From NCBI GenBank assembly GCA_037200385.1, contig JBBCGL010000001.1:2557418-2621417 (forward strand): a stretch of 64,000 bases of DNA, read 5' to 3'. Both the position numbers and the translations under genes were made by a program. Below the pieces are notes generated by a model, which saw only the letters and a list, made by a program, of their open reading frames with translations, did not search any database and was not told where the DNA came from. Numbering within the stretch: position 1 is the first letter of the stretch; each line of letters starts with the position of its first letter. Shown here in pieces: positions 34,541 to 43,542 of the stretch. The stretch is from Rhizomicrobium sp. (GTDB lineage: Bacteria > Pseudomonadota > Alphaproteobacteria > Micropepsales > Micropepsaceae).

Positions 34541-34984
34541 ATGCGAATCGTTTCGGCCGTTGTGGCCGCCGCCCTGCTCTGCGCCGCCGCCTGGGCCGGG
34601 ACCACGCCGCTCAACCCGAATTGGGGGGTCATTTTCCCCGCCGCCCAAGCCCCTTTGCTGGCGCGGCAGTGCTCGCGCAGCACCCCGTCGGCCGAGGGCG
34701 TCTGGCAGCCGGCGGCCGGCGACATCGCGCGGCTCGAACCCGGATTGGCGCGGACGCTGGCGGCCCAGCAGGTCCAGCCCGGCGCCTATTATCGGCAATA
34801 TGGCGGGCTGGTCGTCGGCGGCCGGCGCATCGTCTATGTGAACGGCGCGCGCAACGCGATCGTGCATGGCGATTGGCGGAGCACGCCGATCTCGATCTGC
34901 GACGGCGGCGCGCTCGCGTTCGGAGTCGAGTACGATCCCGCCAGCGGCGCGTTCTCGCATTTCGCCTTCAACGGGCATCTTTGA
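34541..34984 (+). CDS. Exported hypothetical protein
   Basis: 147 residues. Clear signal peptide (VVAAALLCAAAWAGT), mature part with two cysteines (about 44 and 118) that may pair, and a compact aromatic/Gly-rich domain (AYYRQYGGLVVGGRRIVYVN). No family recognised. Lies 5 bases before the GNAT gene, in the same direction. Confidence 0.6.
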   Translation: MRIVSAVVAAALLCAAAWAGTTPLNPNWGVIFPAAQAPLLARQCSRSTPSAEGVWQPAAGDIARLEPGLARTLAAQQVQPGAYYRQYGGLVVGGRRIVYVNGARNAIVHGDWRSTPISICDGGALAFGVEYDPASGAFSHFAFNGHL

Positions 34985-34989
34985 GTGCG

Positions 34990-35511
34990 ATGAACCTGCA
35001 GACCCGGCGGCTGCACCTGCGGCCGATCCAGCTCAACGACGCGGCCGACGTCTTCGCGGCGCGCGGCGACGACGAGGTCATGCGCTACTGGGACTGGCCG
35101 GCGCAGACGAGCGTGGACGCGGTGCGAGACGTCATCCGGGCCCATGCGGCGGAGATCGACGGCGGCGCGACGCAATGGTGGGTCGCAGCGCTCACGCCGC
35201 GCGGCGCCGCGATCGGCGAATGCGATCTCAGCGACATCGACCTGCACCACCGGCGGGCCGAGGTGGGTTTTCTCTTCCGCCGCTCCGCCTGGGGCCAAGG
35301 CTATGCCCGCGAGGCGATGACGCGGGTGATCCGCCATGCTTTCGCGGATCTCGAACTGGAGCGGCTATGGGCGCGGGTCCACGCGGGGAACGAGCCGTCG
35401 CGCCGCCTGCTCGAGGCGCTCGGCTTCGGCTATGAGGGGATGCTGCACCGGCACGTCCTGCGCGACGGCGTGCGGCGCGACTGCGTGCTGTACGGGCTCG
35501 ACCGGACATAG
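34990..35511 (+). CDS. GNAT-family N-acetyltransferase
   Basis: 173 residues, RimJ/RimL type: LQTRRLHLRPIQLNDAADVF at the start, RRSAWGQGYAREAMTRVI (acetyl-CoA pyrophosphate loop Q-x-x-G-x-A) and RVHAGNEPSRRLLEALGF. ATG 34990 lies 5 bases after the preceding gene. Substrate unknown. Confidence 0.85.
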   Translation: MNLQTRRLHLRPIQLNDAADVFAARGDDEVMRYWDWPAQTSVDAVRDVIRAHAAEIDGGATQWWVAALTPRGAAIGECDLSDIDLHHRRAEVGFLFRRSAWGQGYAREAMTRVIRHAFADLELERLWARVHAGNEPSRRLLEALGFGYEGMLHRHVLRDGVRRDCVLYGLDRT

Positions 35512-35550
35512 AGGCGGCGCCCTCTCCCGGAGGACAGGGCGCCGATCCAA

Positions 35551-35928
35551 CTACTCGTCGCCGCCATCGTCATGGCGGTCGGCCGGACCGTGATCATTGC
35601 GGCCGGGCGCGCCGTTGTCGCGGTCATAGCCGCTGTCGCGGCCGCGATCATAAGTACGGGCGCCGTCGCCGCGGTCGCCGTCCCGGTCATAGGCGCCGTC
35701 GGGACCGCGGCCGCGATCGTAATAGTCGCGATCGCGGTCGTAGCGGTCGTGATGCGCGCTCTCTGCCGCGAGGATGCCCAGCGCGAGGAAGCCCAGGCCG
35801 AAGCCGAGCGCGACGTCGCCGCGGCCGCCATGATGATAGTGGCCGTGATAGCCGCCCCAGCCGCGCGCCTCGGCGGCGGTGGTGCCGAGAAGCGAAAGCG
35901 CCAGTACGGCGCAGATGATGCGTTTCAT
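35551..35928 (-). CDS. Exported Asp/Arg/Tyr/Gly-rich low-complexity protein
   Basis: 125 residues from ATG 35928 (ATG 35937 possible). Signal peptide ending in AEARG. A Gly/His stretch (GWGGYHGHYHHGGRGD), a hydrophobic helix (FGLGFLALGILAAES), then a highly charged tail of DRD, DRG and DYY repeats. Similar proteins are widespread but uncharacterised in alphaproteobacteria. The histidine-rich part could bind metals; that is inference. Confidence 0.62.
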   Translation of the reverse strand: MKRIICAVLALSLLGTTAAEARGWGGYHGHYHHGGRGDVALGFGLGFLALGILAAESAHHDRYDRDRDYYDRGRGPDGAYDRDGDRGDGARTYDRGRDSGYDRDNGAPGRNDHGPADRHDDGGDE

Positions 35929-36047
35929 GATGCTCATGCCCTTCGATAATGCGGGGTCTTTCCGCAGCGGCGCGTCATTGCGCCTTTCTGAGGATCACCA
36001 TGACGATCGCTGCATGAACCCAAGCTGAACCGAATGCGAGGGCGCCG

Positions 36048-36083
36048 AAAAAGCAAAAGGCGCGTCCGGTGGCCGGACGCGCC
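36048..36083 (-). terminator. Intrinsic terminator of the DUF1036 gene
   Basis: Perfect 11-bp stem GGCGCGTCCGG (36059-36069) with CCGGACGCGCC (36073-36083). On the minus strand it is followed by TTTTGCTTTTT. Lies 27 bases past the stop at 36110. Confidence 0.75.
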
Positions 36084-36109
36084 TTGCGCTTCAGACGGAC
36101 GGCATCCGG

Positions 36110-36553
36110 TCAGGGATTGAGGTTCCAGACATAGACGGCGCGGCCGTCGGAATGGAAGGTCGTGAAGTCGGCGGGCTCACCCTCCGGACAGGTCGTGTCT
36201 TCCGAGCGCGTGAAGAAGTCGTACGGACCGGGATATTCGACGCATTGCTTGATGTCGCTGCCCCAATATTGCTCGGAATCGCCCTTCACCTCGGCGCGCG
36301 CGTAAAAGGTGCGGTTGCCGGTCTTGAAGATGTCTTCGCAAGCGCCGGCGCTGACGCGCGTCCAGCCCTTGTTGCGCCAGTCGGACGCGCCGACCGGAAT
36401 GAAGCTGCCGGCCACCAGAACGGTATCGCTCGTGTGATTGCAGGCACGGAGCGTGACGACGCTGGCAGCACTGGCAGGGCTTGAGAGCCCGACCAGGCCG
36501 AGACCTGCCAGACCCAGAATCGCTGCAAGGCCGAATTTTGATCGTGATGACAT
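36110..36553 (-). CDS. Exported DUF1036-like protein
   Basis: 147 residues from ATG 36553, preceded by GAGGGGG. Signal peptide to SPASAASV. The mature domain begins VTLRACNHTSDTVLVA with a GW-x-RVSAGACEDIFKTG segment and YARAEV, the pattern of DUF1036 proteins. Four cysteines may form two disulphides. Function not known. Confidence 0.7.
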   Translation of the reverse strand: MSSRSKFGLAAILGLAGLGLVGLSSPASAASVVTLRACNHTSDTVLVAGSFIPVGASDWRNKGWTRVSAGACEDIFKTGNRTFYARAEVKGDSEQYWGSDIKQCVEYPGPYDFFTRSEDTTCPEGEPADFTTFHSDGRAVYVWNLNP

Positions 36554-36752
36554 TGGGTACCCCCTCGAATGGCACGGCCAGGAACATATCCCAGGCAGCG
36601 GCGAAAGTTGAGACAACAACAACGACAAACCCAGGCTAGGCCGGATTCTAGGCGGTATTTTGGCAGATTAACGGTTTGTCATGGAAGACCTGTCGCAAAA
36701 TATCGTGCACGGGAACTTCGACATGCCGGCCCTCTCGCGCCGCAGCCACGCA

Positions 36753-37685
36753 TCAGATCAGCCCGCCATGGCCGCGAACGATGGCCGTGGCGGCGCGCGC
36801 ATCCTCGCGGACGCCCTGGCGCAGGCGGCCGACCGCGATGACGGACTGGACGCCGGGGGCATATTCGCCGGGCAGCGCGGCGCGAATCGAGACCACGGCA
36901 CCGGCATCGATCAGTACGGCGGTCCCGTCGGGCCGGGTGAGCCGCGCCAGGGCCGCCTTGCCGCCCGCGCGGTGGCGCACGCCGGTGGACAGGATCGAAG
37001 CGATGTCGCGGACGTAATTGGCGGTCTCCTCCGGCACGGGCTGGCTGAGCGCACGGTGCGCCTCGAGCATGCCGGGACCGTCATTGTAAGCGGCGAACAT
37101 GGTCGGATAGCCATACTGACCGTAAAGCAGATGCAGATAGGCGGTACCCGCCATGATGTTGTCGTGCGGGTCGAACGGATCGGCGCCGAGGCGGTTGGCG
37201 ATCCGCATCTCGCGATAGGTCTCCGGCATGAGCTGCATCAGGCCCATGGCGCCGGCGATGGAGACGATGGGCCGGTTCTCCGCCAGCATGGTGCGGCCGC
37301 CGCTTTCGAGGACGATGACGGCCCGGATCCATTGCGGCGAGATCTTGTAGCGGCGCGCGGCTTCCTGGATCAGCGGAGTCCAGCGGTCGAGCAATTCGCG
37401 ATAGCCCATCGCCTGCTCGAGCGCGAAGGCGGAGGGCGCCGCGGGCTTGGCCTGCGGCTTGGGGATCGGTTTCGTGGCCGGCGGATGGCGCAACGCGAGA
37501 TGTCCGGGCGGAGCGTGGCGGACGGCGTGCGGTCCGGCGCCATGCAGTGGCAGGCGCGGCAGGACCGCGAGCGAAAGCACTCCGGCAGCGAGCAGGGCGG
37601 TCAGCGTGGCAGACAGGACCACGGCAACCGGCAGGGCCGTGGCATGCCGCAGCAGGTCTCGCAGGCTCCAGGCGCCGAATGACAT
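36753..37685 (-). CDS. Lytic transglycosylase, SLT domain
   Basis: 310 residues from ATG 37685. N-terminal membrane anchor (TALPVAVVLSATLTALLAAG), Pro-rich linker, then the SLT (goose-lysozyme-like) domain at about 120-240 with catalytic Glu in VIVLESGGRTM, AGAMGLMQLMPETY, DPHDNIMAGTAYL and FAAYNDGPG. Cleaves peptidoglycan glycan strands in the periplasm. The last 70 residues are a separate unassigned tail. Confidence 0.87.
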   Translation of the reverse strand: MSFGAWSLRDLLRHATALPVAVVLSATLTALLAAGVLSLAVLPRLPLHGAGPHAVRHAPPGHLALRHPPATKPIPKPQAKPAAPSAFALEQAMGYRELLDRWTPLIQEAARRYKISPQWIRAVIVLESGGRTMLAENRPIVSIAGAMGLMQLMPETYREMRIANRLGADPFDPHDNIMAGTAYLHLLYGQYGYPTMFAAYNDGPGMLEAHRALSQPVPEETANYVRDIASILSTGVRHRAGGKAALARLTRPDGTAVLIDAGAVVSIRAALPGEYAPGVQSVIAVGRLRQGVREDARAATAIVRGHGGLI

Positions 37686-37768
37686 GCGCGCTCGATCCGA
37701 AATTGCCGCGAAACGCCCCGCGCCAAACGTAGTAACGCAGCGGGGGCCGATCAAGCGGCCCGGGCGGG

Positions 37769-37927
37769 TCAGCCGGCGCGCCGGAACAGGCGGGGAAGCA
37801 GGATGCCGACAAGAAAGCCCAACACGGCCGCGATGAGCGCGAATTTCAGCACCAAGCCGAAAATCTTCAGGACCACGAACAGGATGACGGCCAAGACCAG
37901 CCCAGCCAAAATCTCCACGAGTTGCAT
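37769..37927 (-). CDS. Tiny hydrophobic membrane protein (52 residues)
   Basis: Starts at ATG 37927, with GGGAAGGGAG directly upstream in good spacing. The translation begins MQLVEILAGLVLAVILFVV, continues through a second hydrophobic segment, and ends RLFRRAG. It reads as a two-pass or hairpin membrane peptide with positive C-terminus. Shorter than usual gene-calling limits. No family recognised. Lies 83 bases upstream of the lytic transglycosylase in the same direction. Confidence 0.6.
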   Translation of the reverse strand: MQLVEILAGLVLAVILFVVLKIFGLVLKFALIAAVLGFLVGILLPRLFRRAG

Positions 37928-37939
37928 GGCGCTCCCTTC

Positions 37940-38970
37940 CCGCGGGCCGCGAGTGCCCGCATCTCCAGGCTATAACGCCGGAGGGCTCCGAACGGTCGCA
38001 TCGAGGCCGCGCCGATGCAGAGCGCGCCCGGTCCGGCGAGAGCGCCGATAGGTTTCGGCAAGCTCGGACAACAGGAGACGTCGCGTTTCAGGATCGAGAA
38101 GCTGAGCAGTTTTCCGGGACGGCCCACGACGTCGCTCGCATGTCTCGCGAACAGACGGATCGGAAACAGATACGTCTTTTGGAGCCGATCGCGAACCGCG
38201 GCCAGCGAATCCCGTCCGGAGGAGCCGATCTCCGGTGGAAGCCCGATATGAAAAAGACCGGAGACCATTTCGAGCGTGTGCTGCAGGATCTCGAACTTCC
38301 TTCAGCTCGAAACCTTTCGCTTGGCCGATTCCAATCGATCGGCTCTCCGGCACGCTGCATCAACATGGCCAGTTCGAGCATTTGGCCGAGAGCAGGCGTC
38401 CGCCAGAAATAATTCCTGTCCTGGATCTGGGTATGCGCGAGCGCGTGGACGAAGCGGTCGGTCGGACTGGGAATTTTGACCGTGAAACCCGCGCCGCCCA
38501 CGCTTCGGGCATCGCGAAATGCGTTCGCCGCAGGAAGCAGAGATTGCGCGTTGCCGGTGAGCATCTGCCGATGCGGTTCGCTCCGCGGTCCGAAGGCGCT
38601 CCATGCCGTCGATGCCGGGCGTCAGCGCCGAACCGCCGCGGACCGACACGACCGTCGCCTTGCCGGACCCGGTGCAGCGATAGGGATGCAGAATTCGCGC
38701 GATGTAACGCCACACAACGGGGTCGGAGACTTCCATCTGAAACCGGTGCCCGCGAACCAAAAAACAGGCCGACCACAATGCCGCGCCGGCCGGATCGAAC
38801 CTGTCCGACGGCGGGGCGGCTTCGACATCGGGTGCGCCGACGGATGCGAGCAGGCCCATGGAATGCCAGTGCGCGAGAATCGCGCCGATGTCGGCCGATG
38901 CCCGATCCGGGCGCGATGCCATAGACGCCGCACAATGTGCCGGGCGGCAACGCCTTTCCATGCGCGCCAA
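37940..38970 (-). pseudogene. Decayed PqqD/HprK-related kinase and nucleotidyltransferase locus
   Basis: Reading along the minus strand, homology-like protein moves between frames. 38970 to about 38600 reads ADIGAILAHWHSMGLLASVG and HRFQMEVSDPVVWRYIARIL (PqqD-like end and HprK-related start). About 38600-38300, in another frame, reads SLLPAANAFRDARSVGG and TDRFVHALAHTQIQDRNYFW (nucleotidyltransferase-family). Then, back in the first frame after a TGA at 38302-38304, EILQHTLEMVSGLFHIGLPP continues to about 37940. At least two frameshifts and one stop. The missing middles of both proteins suggest an internal deletion fused the remnants. Confidence 0.62.
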
Positions 38971-39070
38971 TGCAAGGGGATCGACTCTGCGGTGTCCACC
39001 CGGCGAGTCGGCGAAACGCGGCGCATTCCTGCTTCGAACCGCCTCGAAACTGTGCTATCCGTCGCGGTTC

Positions 39071-39144
39071 GCGGGCGTAGTTCAATGGTAGAACGGAAGC
39101 TTCCCAAGCTTCATACGAGGGTTCGATTCCCTTCGCCCGCTCCA
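39071..39144 (+). tRNA. tRNA-Gly (anticodon CCC)
   Basis: Acceptor stem GCGGGCG (39071-39077) pairs with CGCCCGC (39134-39140). Anticodon stem GAAGC/GCTTC (39096-39100, 39108-39112) with loop TTCCCAA, so anticodon CCC at 39103-39105. T-loop GTTCGATTC is intact. CCA (39142-39144) is encoded. Lies beside a decayed locus, but no integrase or attachment duplication is seen. Confidence 0.97.
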
Positions 39145-39510
39145 ATTTCTTTCAATAGCTTAGTCTCGATTTTCCATGCGAGTTGGGGCCGCCGGCGGCA
39201 CGTCCCAGATGCCCGCCGGCGTCCGGCGCCGGAACTGCCGATAGATCGAACCCACTTGCCGAAGTGATCAAGCAGGCTGCGCCAAGGCGAGCCCGTGCGC
39301 GATCCAGAACACCCATCCGGCACCGGCCGACGATCGAGGAGGTCGACCGCGCCGCGGACGCCCAATCACGAACGGCGCGATGGCTCTCGGGGAAACTCCC
39401 GACATGACGGCTTGCTGCGCTGCAGCAAGCCGCGGTTACCCGTTTATGCACCGTTAACGTTTTGCTGGGAACCTGGGAACCTTCGAAGTCCTCCGGTCGA
39501 GAATCAACCG
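39145..39510. other. Non-coding stretch after tRNA-Gly
   Basis: 366 bases with no credible reading frame. A perfect 10-bp stem lies at 39409-39418/39422-39431 (GGCTTGCTGC-GCT-GCAGCAAGCC). Downstream, TTTA-TGCACCG-TTAAC at about 39443-39458 loosely resembles a CtrA-type TTAA-N7-TTAA box ahead of the small membrane protein. Otherwise nothing recognised. Confidence 0.4.
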
Positions 39511-39762
39511 ATGGCGCAGAATGCGAACGTCCTGTCCCAATCCTCCTTTCCGCCCGCCGTGGCCTATGGCGGCCTCGCGGCGTCCAGCCTGCGCGGCGGC
39601 GACGCCGGACCCACACACCGGCTGTCGGAACTGATCCCGGCTCTGGATGTCGATGCGCTGTCGCCGCCCCAATGGGACATCCGGACATCGCTGCGCTTCG
39701 TCGTCGTCAGCTGCGGCCTGTTCTGGATCGCCTGCATCGCCGCGTTCTGGATGTTGTATTAG
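39511..39762 (+). CDS. Small tail-anchored membrane protein
   Basis: 83 residues. Soluble N-terminal 60 residues (Ser/Ala-rich, then PTHRLSELIPALDVDALS) and a single C-terminal membrane segment (FVVVSCGLFWIACIAAFWML). It precedes the polysaccharide locus. Its TAG stop is the first three bases of an inverted-repeat element. No family recognised. Confidence 0.6.
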   Translation: MAQNANVLSQSSFPPAVAYGGLAASSLRGGDAGPTHRLSELIPALDVDALSPPQWDIRTSLRFVVVSCGLFWIACIAAFWMLY

Positions 39763-39954
39763 GGTCCGGATTCGATTGGCGTCAACCTAGGCAACAACGT
39801 GTCATGGGCCGCCAATGCGGACCATCCAGTTGGGTTCTGCAGGCTGCAATTCGTTTTACAAAATCAGACTGACTGTTGTTGGATTTCGCAGGGTTCACCC
39901 GGGTGGCCCGCATTCGCGGGTCATGACACCTATTTTTGTTGCGTACGGACCCTA
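39760..39954. mobile_element. MITE-like inverted-repeat element
   Basis: A 9-bp perfect terminal inverted repeat, TAGGGTCCG (39760-39768) and CGGACCCTA (39946-39954), bounds 195 bases without a reading frame and less GC-rich than its surroundings. Inside is a CCCGCATTCGCGGG hairpin. The same 9-mer occurs at 34034-34042. No clear target-site duplication. Confidence 0.45.
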
Positions 39955-40117
39955 GCGCATCCCTCGGGTGCCGGCATCGCGACGTGCATGTCAGCTCCGT
40001 GACGGGTTTTTGAGCAGAAACGCCCCGGTTGTGCGGGATTCGTTTCTATCCGATCATCGTCCGGCGTTCCCGCAGTCGAAGGACGGCGGGGCAATCGGCG
40101 ATGCGTGAAGGGACAGT
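39955..40117 (+). promoter_or_regulatory. Leader of the polysaccharide locus
   Basis: 163 bases between the MITE-like element and rmlB. Holds an imperfect CGTCC/GGACG stem around 40060-40085 and the AAGGGA ribosome-binding site at 40107-40112. The promoter for the rml operon must lie here or inside the element; I see no consensus -35/-10 pair strong enough to mark. Confidence 0.4.
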
Positions 40118-41194
40118 ATGCGCCTCTTGATCACCGGCGGAGCGGGCTTCATCGGCTCGGCAGTGGTGCGCCATTGCCTGCGCGATACCGAACATCACGT
40201 GGTCAATCTCGACAAGCTGACCTATGCCGCCAATCTCGACAGCCTCAAGGAGGTCCTTCCCAGTCCGCGCTATGCCTTCGAGCAGGTGGACATCTGCGAT
40301 GCGGAGGGCGTGCGGCGGGTGTTCGAGACGCACGATCCCGACGCGGTGATGCACCTCGCGGCGGAATCGCATGTCGACCGCTCGATCGACGGGCCGAAGG
40401 CCTTCGTCGAGACCAATGTGAACGGGACCTTCGTCCTGCTGGAAGCGGCGCGGCGGCATTTCGAGAGCCTGTCCGGCGCGCGCAAGGCGCGCTTCCGCTT
40501 CCACCACGTCTCGACCGACGAGGTCTTCGGCTCGCTCGGCGAGGACGGCTTCTTCTGCGAGACCACGCCCTACGCGCCGAGCTCGCCCTATTCGGCGAGC
40601 AAGGCCGCCTCCGACATGCTGGTGCGCGCCTGGCACCACACCTATGGCCTGCCGGTGGTCGTCAGCAATTGCTCGAACAATTACGGGCCTTACCAGTTTC
40701 CGGAGAAGCTCATCCCGGTCGTGATCCTCGCGGCGGTCGAGGGCCGGGACATCCCCGTCTACGGCGCCGGCGCCAATATCCGCGACTGGCTGTTCGTCGA
40801 GGACCATGCCCGCGCGCTCCTGGCCGTCCTCGAGCGGGGCCGGATCGGCGAGAGCTACAATGTCGGCGGCCGCAACGAGGCGCGCAACATCGACCTGGTG
40901 CGCCTGCTGTGCCGCACGCTCGACGACCTCGTGCCGCTCAGGCGCAACGGGCCGCATGAAGAGCTGATCACCTATGTCTCCGACCGGCCGGGCCACGACC
41001 TGCGCTATGCGATCGACGCCAGCAAGATCGAGCGCGAGCTGGACTGGCGCCCGAGCATGACGCTGGACGAAGGGATCCGGCGCACCGTCGCGTGGTATCT
41101 CGAGAATGGCTGGTGGTGCGAGGCGATCCGGGCGCGCGGCTTCGACGCGGGACGCATCGGATTGGGTGCGAAGACCGCGAGCGGCCGGCCATGA
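40118..41194 (+). CDS. rmlB: dTDP-glucose 4,6-dehydratase
   Basis: Second step of dTDP-L-rhamnose synthesis; its product also feeds other 6-deoxy sugars. 358 residues, extended SDR fold: [17 protein letters not shown] (NAD-binding), [26 protein letters not shown] with the catalytic Asp-Glu pair replacing the usual Ser, [14 protein letters not shown] (catalytic Tyr-Lys), [17 protein letters not shown] and [11 protein letters not shown]. Start after AAGGGA. Overlaps rmlC by 4 bases (ATGA). First gene of rmlBCDA. Confidence 0.96.
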   Translation: MRLLITGGAGFIGSAVVRHCLRDTEHHVVNLDKLTYAANLDSLKEVLPSPRYAFEQVDICDAEGVRRVFETHDPDAVMHLAAESHVDRSIDGPKAFVETNVNGTFVLLEAARRHFESLSGARKARFRFHHVSTDEVFGSLGEDGFFCETTPYAPSSPYSASKAASDMLVRAWHHTYGLPVVVSNCSNNYGPYQFPEKLIPVVILAAVEGRDIPVYGAGANIRDWLFVEDHARALLAVLERGRIGESYNVGGRNEARNIDLVRLLCRTLDDLVPLRRNGPHEELITYVSDRPGHDLRYAIDASKIERELDWRPSMTLDEGIRRTVAWYLENGWWCEAIRARGFDAGRIGLGAKTASGRP

Positions 41195-41751
41195 CGCTCG
41201 ATATCCGCAGCTTCGCCATCGACGGACCTCTGGTCGTCGCGCCGAAGCGGTTCGGCGATGCGCGGGGGTTTTTCTCCGAGACCTACAATGCACGCGCCCT
41301 GGCCGAGGCCGGCATCGACCTGGCGTTCGTGCAGGACAATCATTCGTCCTCCGCCGAACGCGGCACGGTACGCGGGCTGCACTTCCAAGCGCCGCCGCAG
41401 GCACAAGCCAAGCTCGTGCGCGTGCCGCGCGGGCGCATTCTGGACGTGTTCGTGGACATAAGGCGCGGCTCGCCGACCTATGGCCGGCACGGCAGCGTCG
41501 AGCTGAGCGCGGAGAACTGGCTGCAGATCCTCATTCCCATCGGCTTCGCCCACGGCTTCTGCACGTTGGAGCCCGGCACTGAGGTGATCTACAAGACGAC
41601 GGATTACTGGGCGCCGGAGGCCGAAGGCGGCATCCGCTGGAACGATCCGGCGCTGAAGATCGCCTGGCCCGATTTCGCCGGCGGCACCCTGTCGGACCGG
41701 GACCGGATGCTGCCGCTCTTCGCCGATCTCGCCTCGCCCTTCTCGCGCTGA
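41191..41751 (+). CDS. rmlC: dTDP-4-dehydrorhamnose 3,5-epimerase
   Basis: Third step of dTDP-L-rhamnose synthesis, cupin fold. 186 residues: [37 protein letters not shown] (catalytic His in RGLHFQ), [18 protein letters not shown], and [20 protein letters not shown] with the second catalytic residues. Start ATG 41191 within the rmlB stop. Confidence 0.96.
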   Translation: MTLDIRSFAIDGPLVVAPKRFGDARGFFSETYNARALAEAGIDLAFVQDNHSSSAERGTVRGLHFQAPPQAQAKLVRVPRGRILDVFVDIRRGSPTYGRHGSVELSAENWLQILIPIGFAHGFCTLEPGTEVIYKTTDYWAPEAEGGIRWNDPALKIAWPDFAGGTLSDRDRMLPLFADLASPFSR

Positions 41752-41755
41752 TCCT

Positions 41756-42679
41756 GTGCAGGACGCAAAACCGATCACGATCCTGCAGTTCGGCGCGACC
41801 GGGCAGCTTGCCCGCGCCCTGCAGCGCGCCGCCTCCGCGCAAGACGGCGTCCGGCTGCATGTCCTCGCCCGGCAGGACGCCGATTTCCGCCGGCCGGAGC
41901 AGGTGCGCGACGCCGTCCTGGGAAGCGGCGCCATCGACCTGGTGGTGAACGCGACCGCCTACACCGCGGTCGACAAGGCCGAGAGCGAAGAAGTCGTCGC
42001 ACAGGCGGTCAATGCCGAGTCGGTCGGCGCGCTGGCGCAGGCCTGCCACGCACGGGGTATCGGGCTCGTCCACGTCTCCACCGACTATGTCTTCGACGGC
42101 CTGAAGGCGGCGCCTTACCGCGAAGACGATCCGGTCCATCCGCTCGGTGCCTATGGCCGCAGCAAACGCGACGGCGAGCAGGCGATCCGCGCGGCGCTCG
42201 CCGCGCATGCGATCCTGCGCACCTCCTGGATCTACAGCGCGGACGGCACGAATTTCGTCAAGACCATGCTGCGGCTGGGCGCGGAGCGCGACGAATTGCG
42301 GATCGTCGACGACCAGCACGGCGCGCCCACCTCGACTGCCAGCCTGGCACAGGCGGTCCTGGCGGTGGCACGGGCGATGCTGCGCGACCCGGCGCCGGCC
42401 CGGTTCGGCACCTTCCACTATGCCGACCGCGGCGAGGTCACCTGGCGCGGCTTCGCCGAGGCGATCTTCGCGCAATGCGCGGCCTCGGCCGGCATCAAGG
42501 CGCGTGTCGTGCCGATCGCTTCGGCGGATTATCCGACCGCGGCGCGGCGGCCTTTGAATTCGCGGCTGGACTGCACGAAGATCGAGCGGGTCTATGGCAT
42601 CGCCCGGCCGCGCTGGCAGGATTCGCTGGCGCTGGTATTGGACGAGATCGGGATCGCGCGTCGGGAGGGCCGGACATGA
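41756..42679 (+). CDS. rmlD: dTDP-4-dehydrorhamnose reductase
   Basis: Last step of dTDP-L-rhamnose synthesis. 307 residues with a GTG start. [14 protein letters not shown] for [40 protein letters not shown] (Tyr-Lys) and [18 protein letters not shown]. The start lies 4 bases after rmlC, and its stop overlaps rmlA by 4 bases. Confidence 0.96.
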   Translation: MQDAKPITILQFGATGQLARALQRAASAQDGVRLHVLARQDADFRRPEQVRDAVLGSGAIDLVVNATAYTAVDKAESEEVVAQAVNAESVGALAQACHARGIGLVHVSTDYVFDGLKAAPYREDDPVHPLGAYGRSKRDGEQAIRAALAAHAILRTSWIYSADGTNFVKTMLRLGAERDELRIVDDQHGAPTSTASLAQAVLAVARAMLRDPAPARFGTFHYADRGEVTWRGFAEAIFAQCAASAGIKARVVPIASADYPTAARRPLNSRLDCTKIERVYGIARPRWQDSLALVLDEIGIARREGRT

Positions 42680-43542
42680 AGGGGATCGTGCTGGCGGGCG
42701 GGTCGGGTACGCGGCTCTATCCCTTGACGCTGTCGACCTGCAAGCAGCTCCTGCCGGTCTACGACAAGCCGATGATCTATTACCCGCTGTCGACGCTGAT
42801 GCTGGCGGGGATCCGGGACATCCTGGTCATCACCACGCCCGAGGACGAGAGCGCCTTCCGCCGCCTGCTCGGAACCGGCGAAAAATGGGGCATCCGCCTG
42901 TCCTATGTCGTTCAACCGCGCCCCGAGGGACTCGCCCAGGCCTATATCCTGGGGGCCGCGTTCGTCGGCGGGGCGCCAAGCGCCCTCATCCTGGGCGACA
43001 ACATCTATTTCGGCCACGGCATGCCCGAGATGCTGCTGCGCGCCACCGCGCGGCCCGCGGGCGCCACCGTGTTCGGTTATCGGGTGCGCGATCCGGAGCG
43101 CTATGGCGTGGTCGAATTCGACGGCGAGGGCCGCGCCCTGTCGATCGAGGAGAAGCCGGCCATGCCGAAATCCAATTACGCGGTGACGGGCCTCTATTTT
43201 TACGACGGGCGCGCCGCGGATTTCGCGGCCCGGATCAAGCCGTCGGCCCGCGGCGAGCTCGAGATCACCACCCTGAACAACATGTATCTCGAAGACGGCT
43301 CGCTGTCGGTGGAGGTGATGGGCCGCGGCATGGCGTGGCTCGACACCGGCACGCATGAGTCCCTGATGGAGGCGGGCGAGTTCGTCCGCATTCTGGAAAT
43401 GCGCCAGGGCCTGAAGGTCGGCTGTCCCGAAGAGGTCGCCTATCGCAAGGGCTTCATCGACCGTGCGCAGCTGGTCGCGCTGGCGCGCGGCCTGGAGAAG
43501 AGCGGCTACGGCCAATACCTGCTTCAGGTCGCCGAAGACTGA
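42676..43542 (+). CDS. rmlA: Glucose-1-phosphate thymidylyltransferase
   Basis: First step of the rhamnose pathway: Glc-1-P + dTTP to dTDP-glucose. 288 residues: [18 protein letters not shown] (nucleotide-binding loop), [47 protein letters not shown] and [15 protein letters not shown]. Last gene of rmlBCDA. The 3' end overlaps the convergent polymerase-like gene by 19 bases. Confidence 0.96.
   Translation: MKGIVLAGGSGTRLYPLTLSTCKQLLPVYDKPMIYYPLSTLMLAGIRDILVITTPEDESAFRRLLGTGEKWGIRLSYVVQPRPEGLAQAYILGAAFVGGAPSALILGDNIYFGHGMPEMLLRATARPAGATVFGYRVRDPERYGVVEFDGEGRALSIEEKPAMPKSNYAVTGLYFYDGRAADFAARIKPSARGELEITTLNNMYLEDGSLSVEVMGRGMAWLDTGTHESLMEAGEFVRILEMRQGLKVGCPEEVAYRKGFIDRAQLVALARGLEKSGYGQYLLQVAED

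Noticed and set aside
38360-39145. Minus-strand frame starting MERAKGIEPSYEAWEASVLP
   Set aside because: Its first 25 residues are the antisense translation of tRNA-Gly, a well-known false protein; the rest is out of frame with the decayed locus.
39111-39365. Minus-strand frame ending GEGNRTLV
   Set aside because: Also a translation across tRNA-Gly with no other support.
39071-39510. Genomic island inserted at tRNA-Gly
   Set aside because: The tRNA is complete with CCA but no integrase and no duplicate of its 3' end were found nearby.
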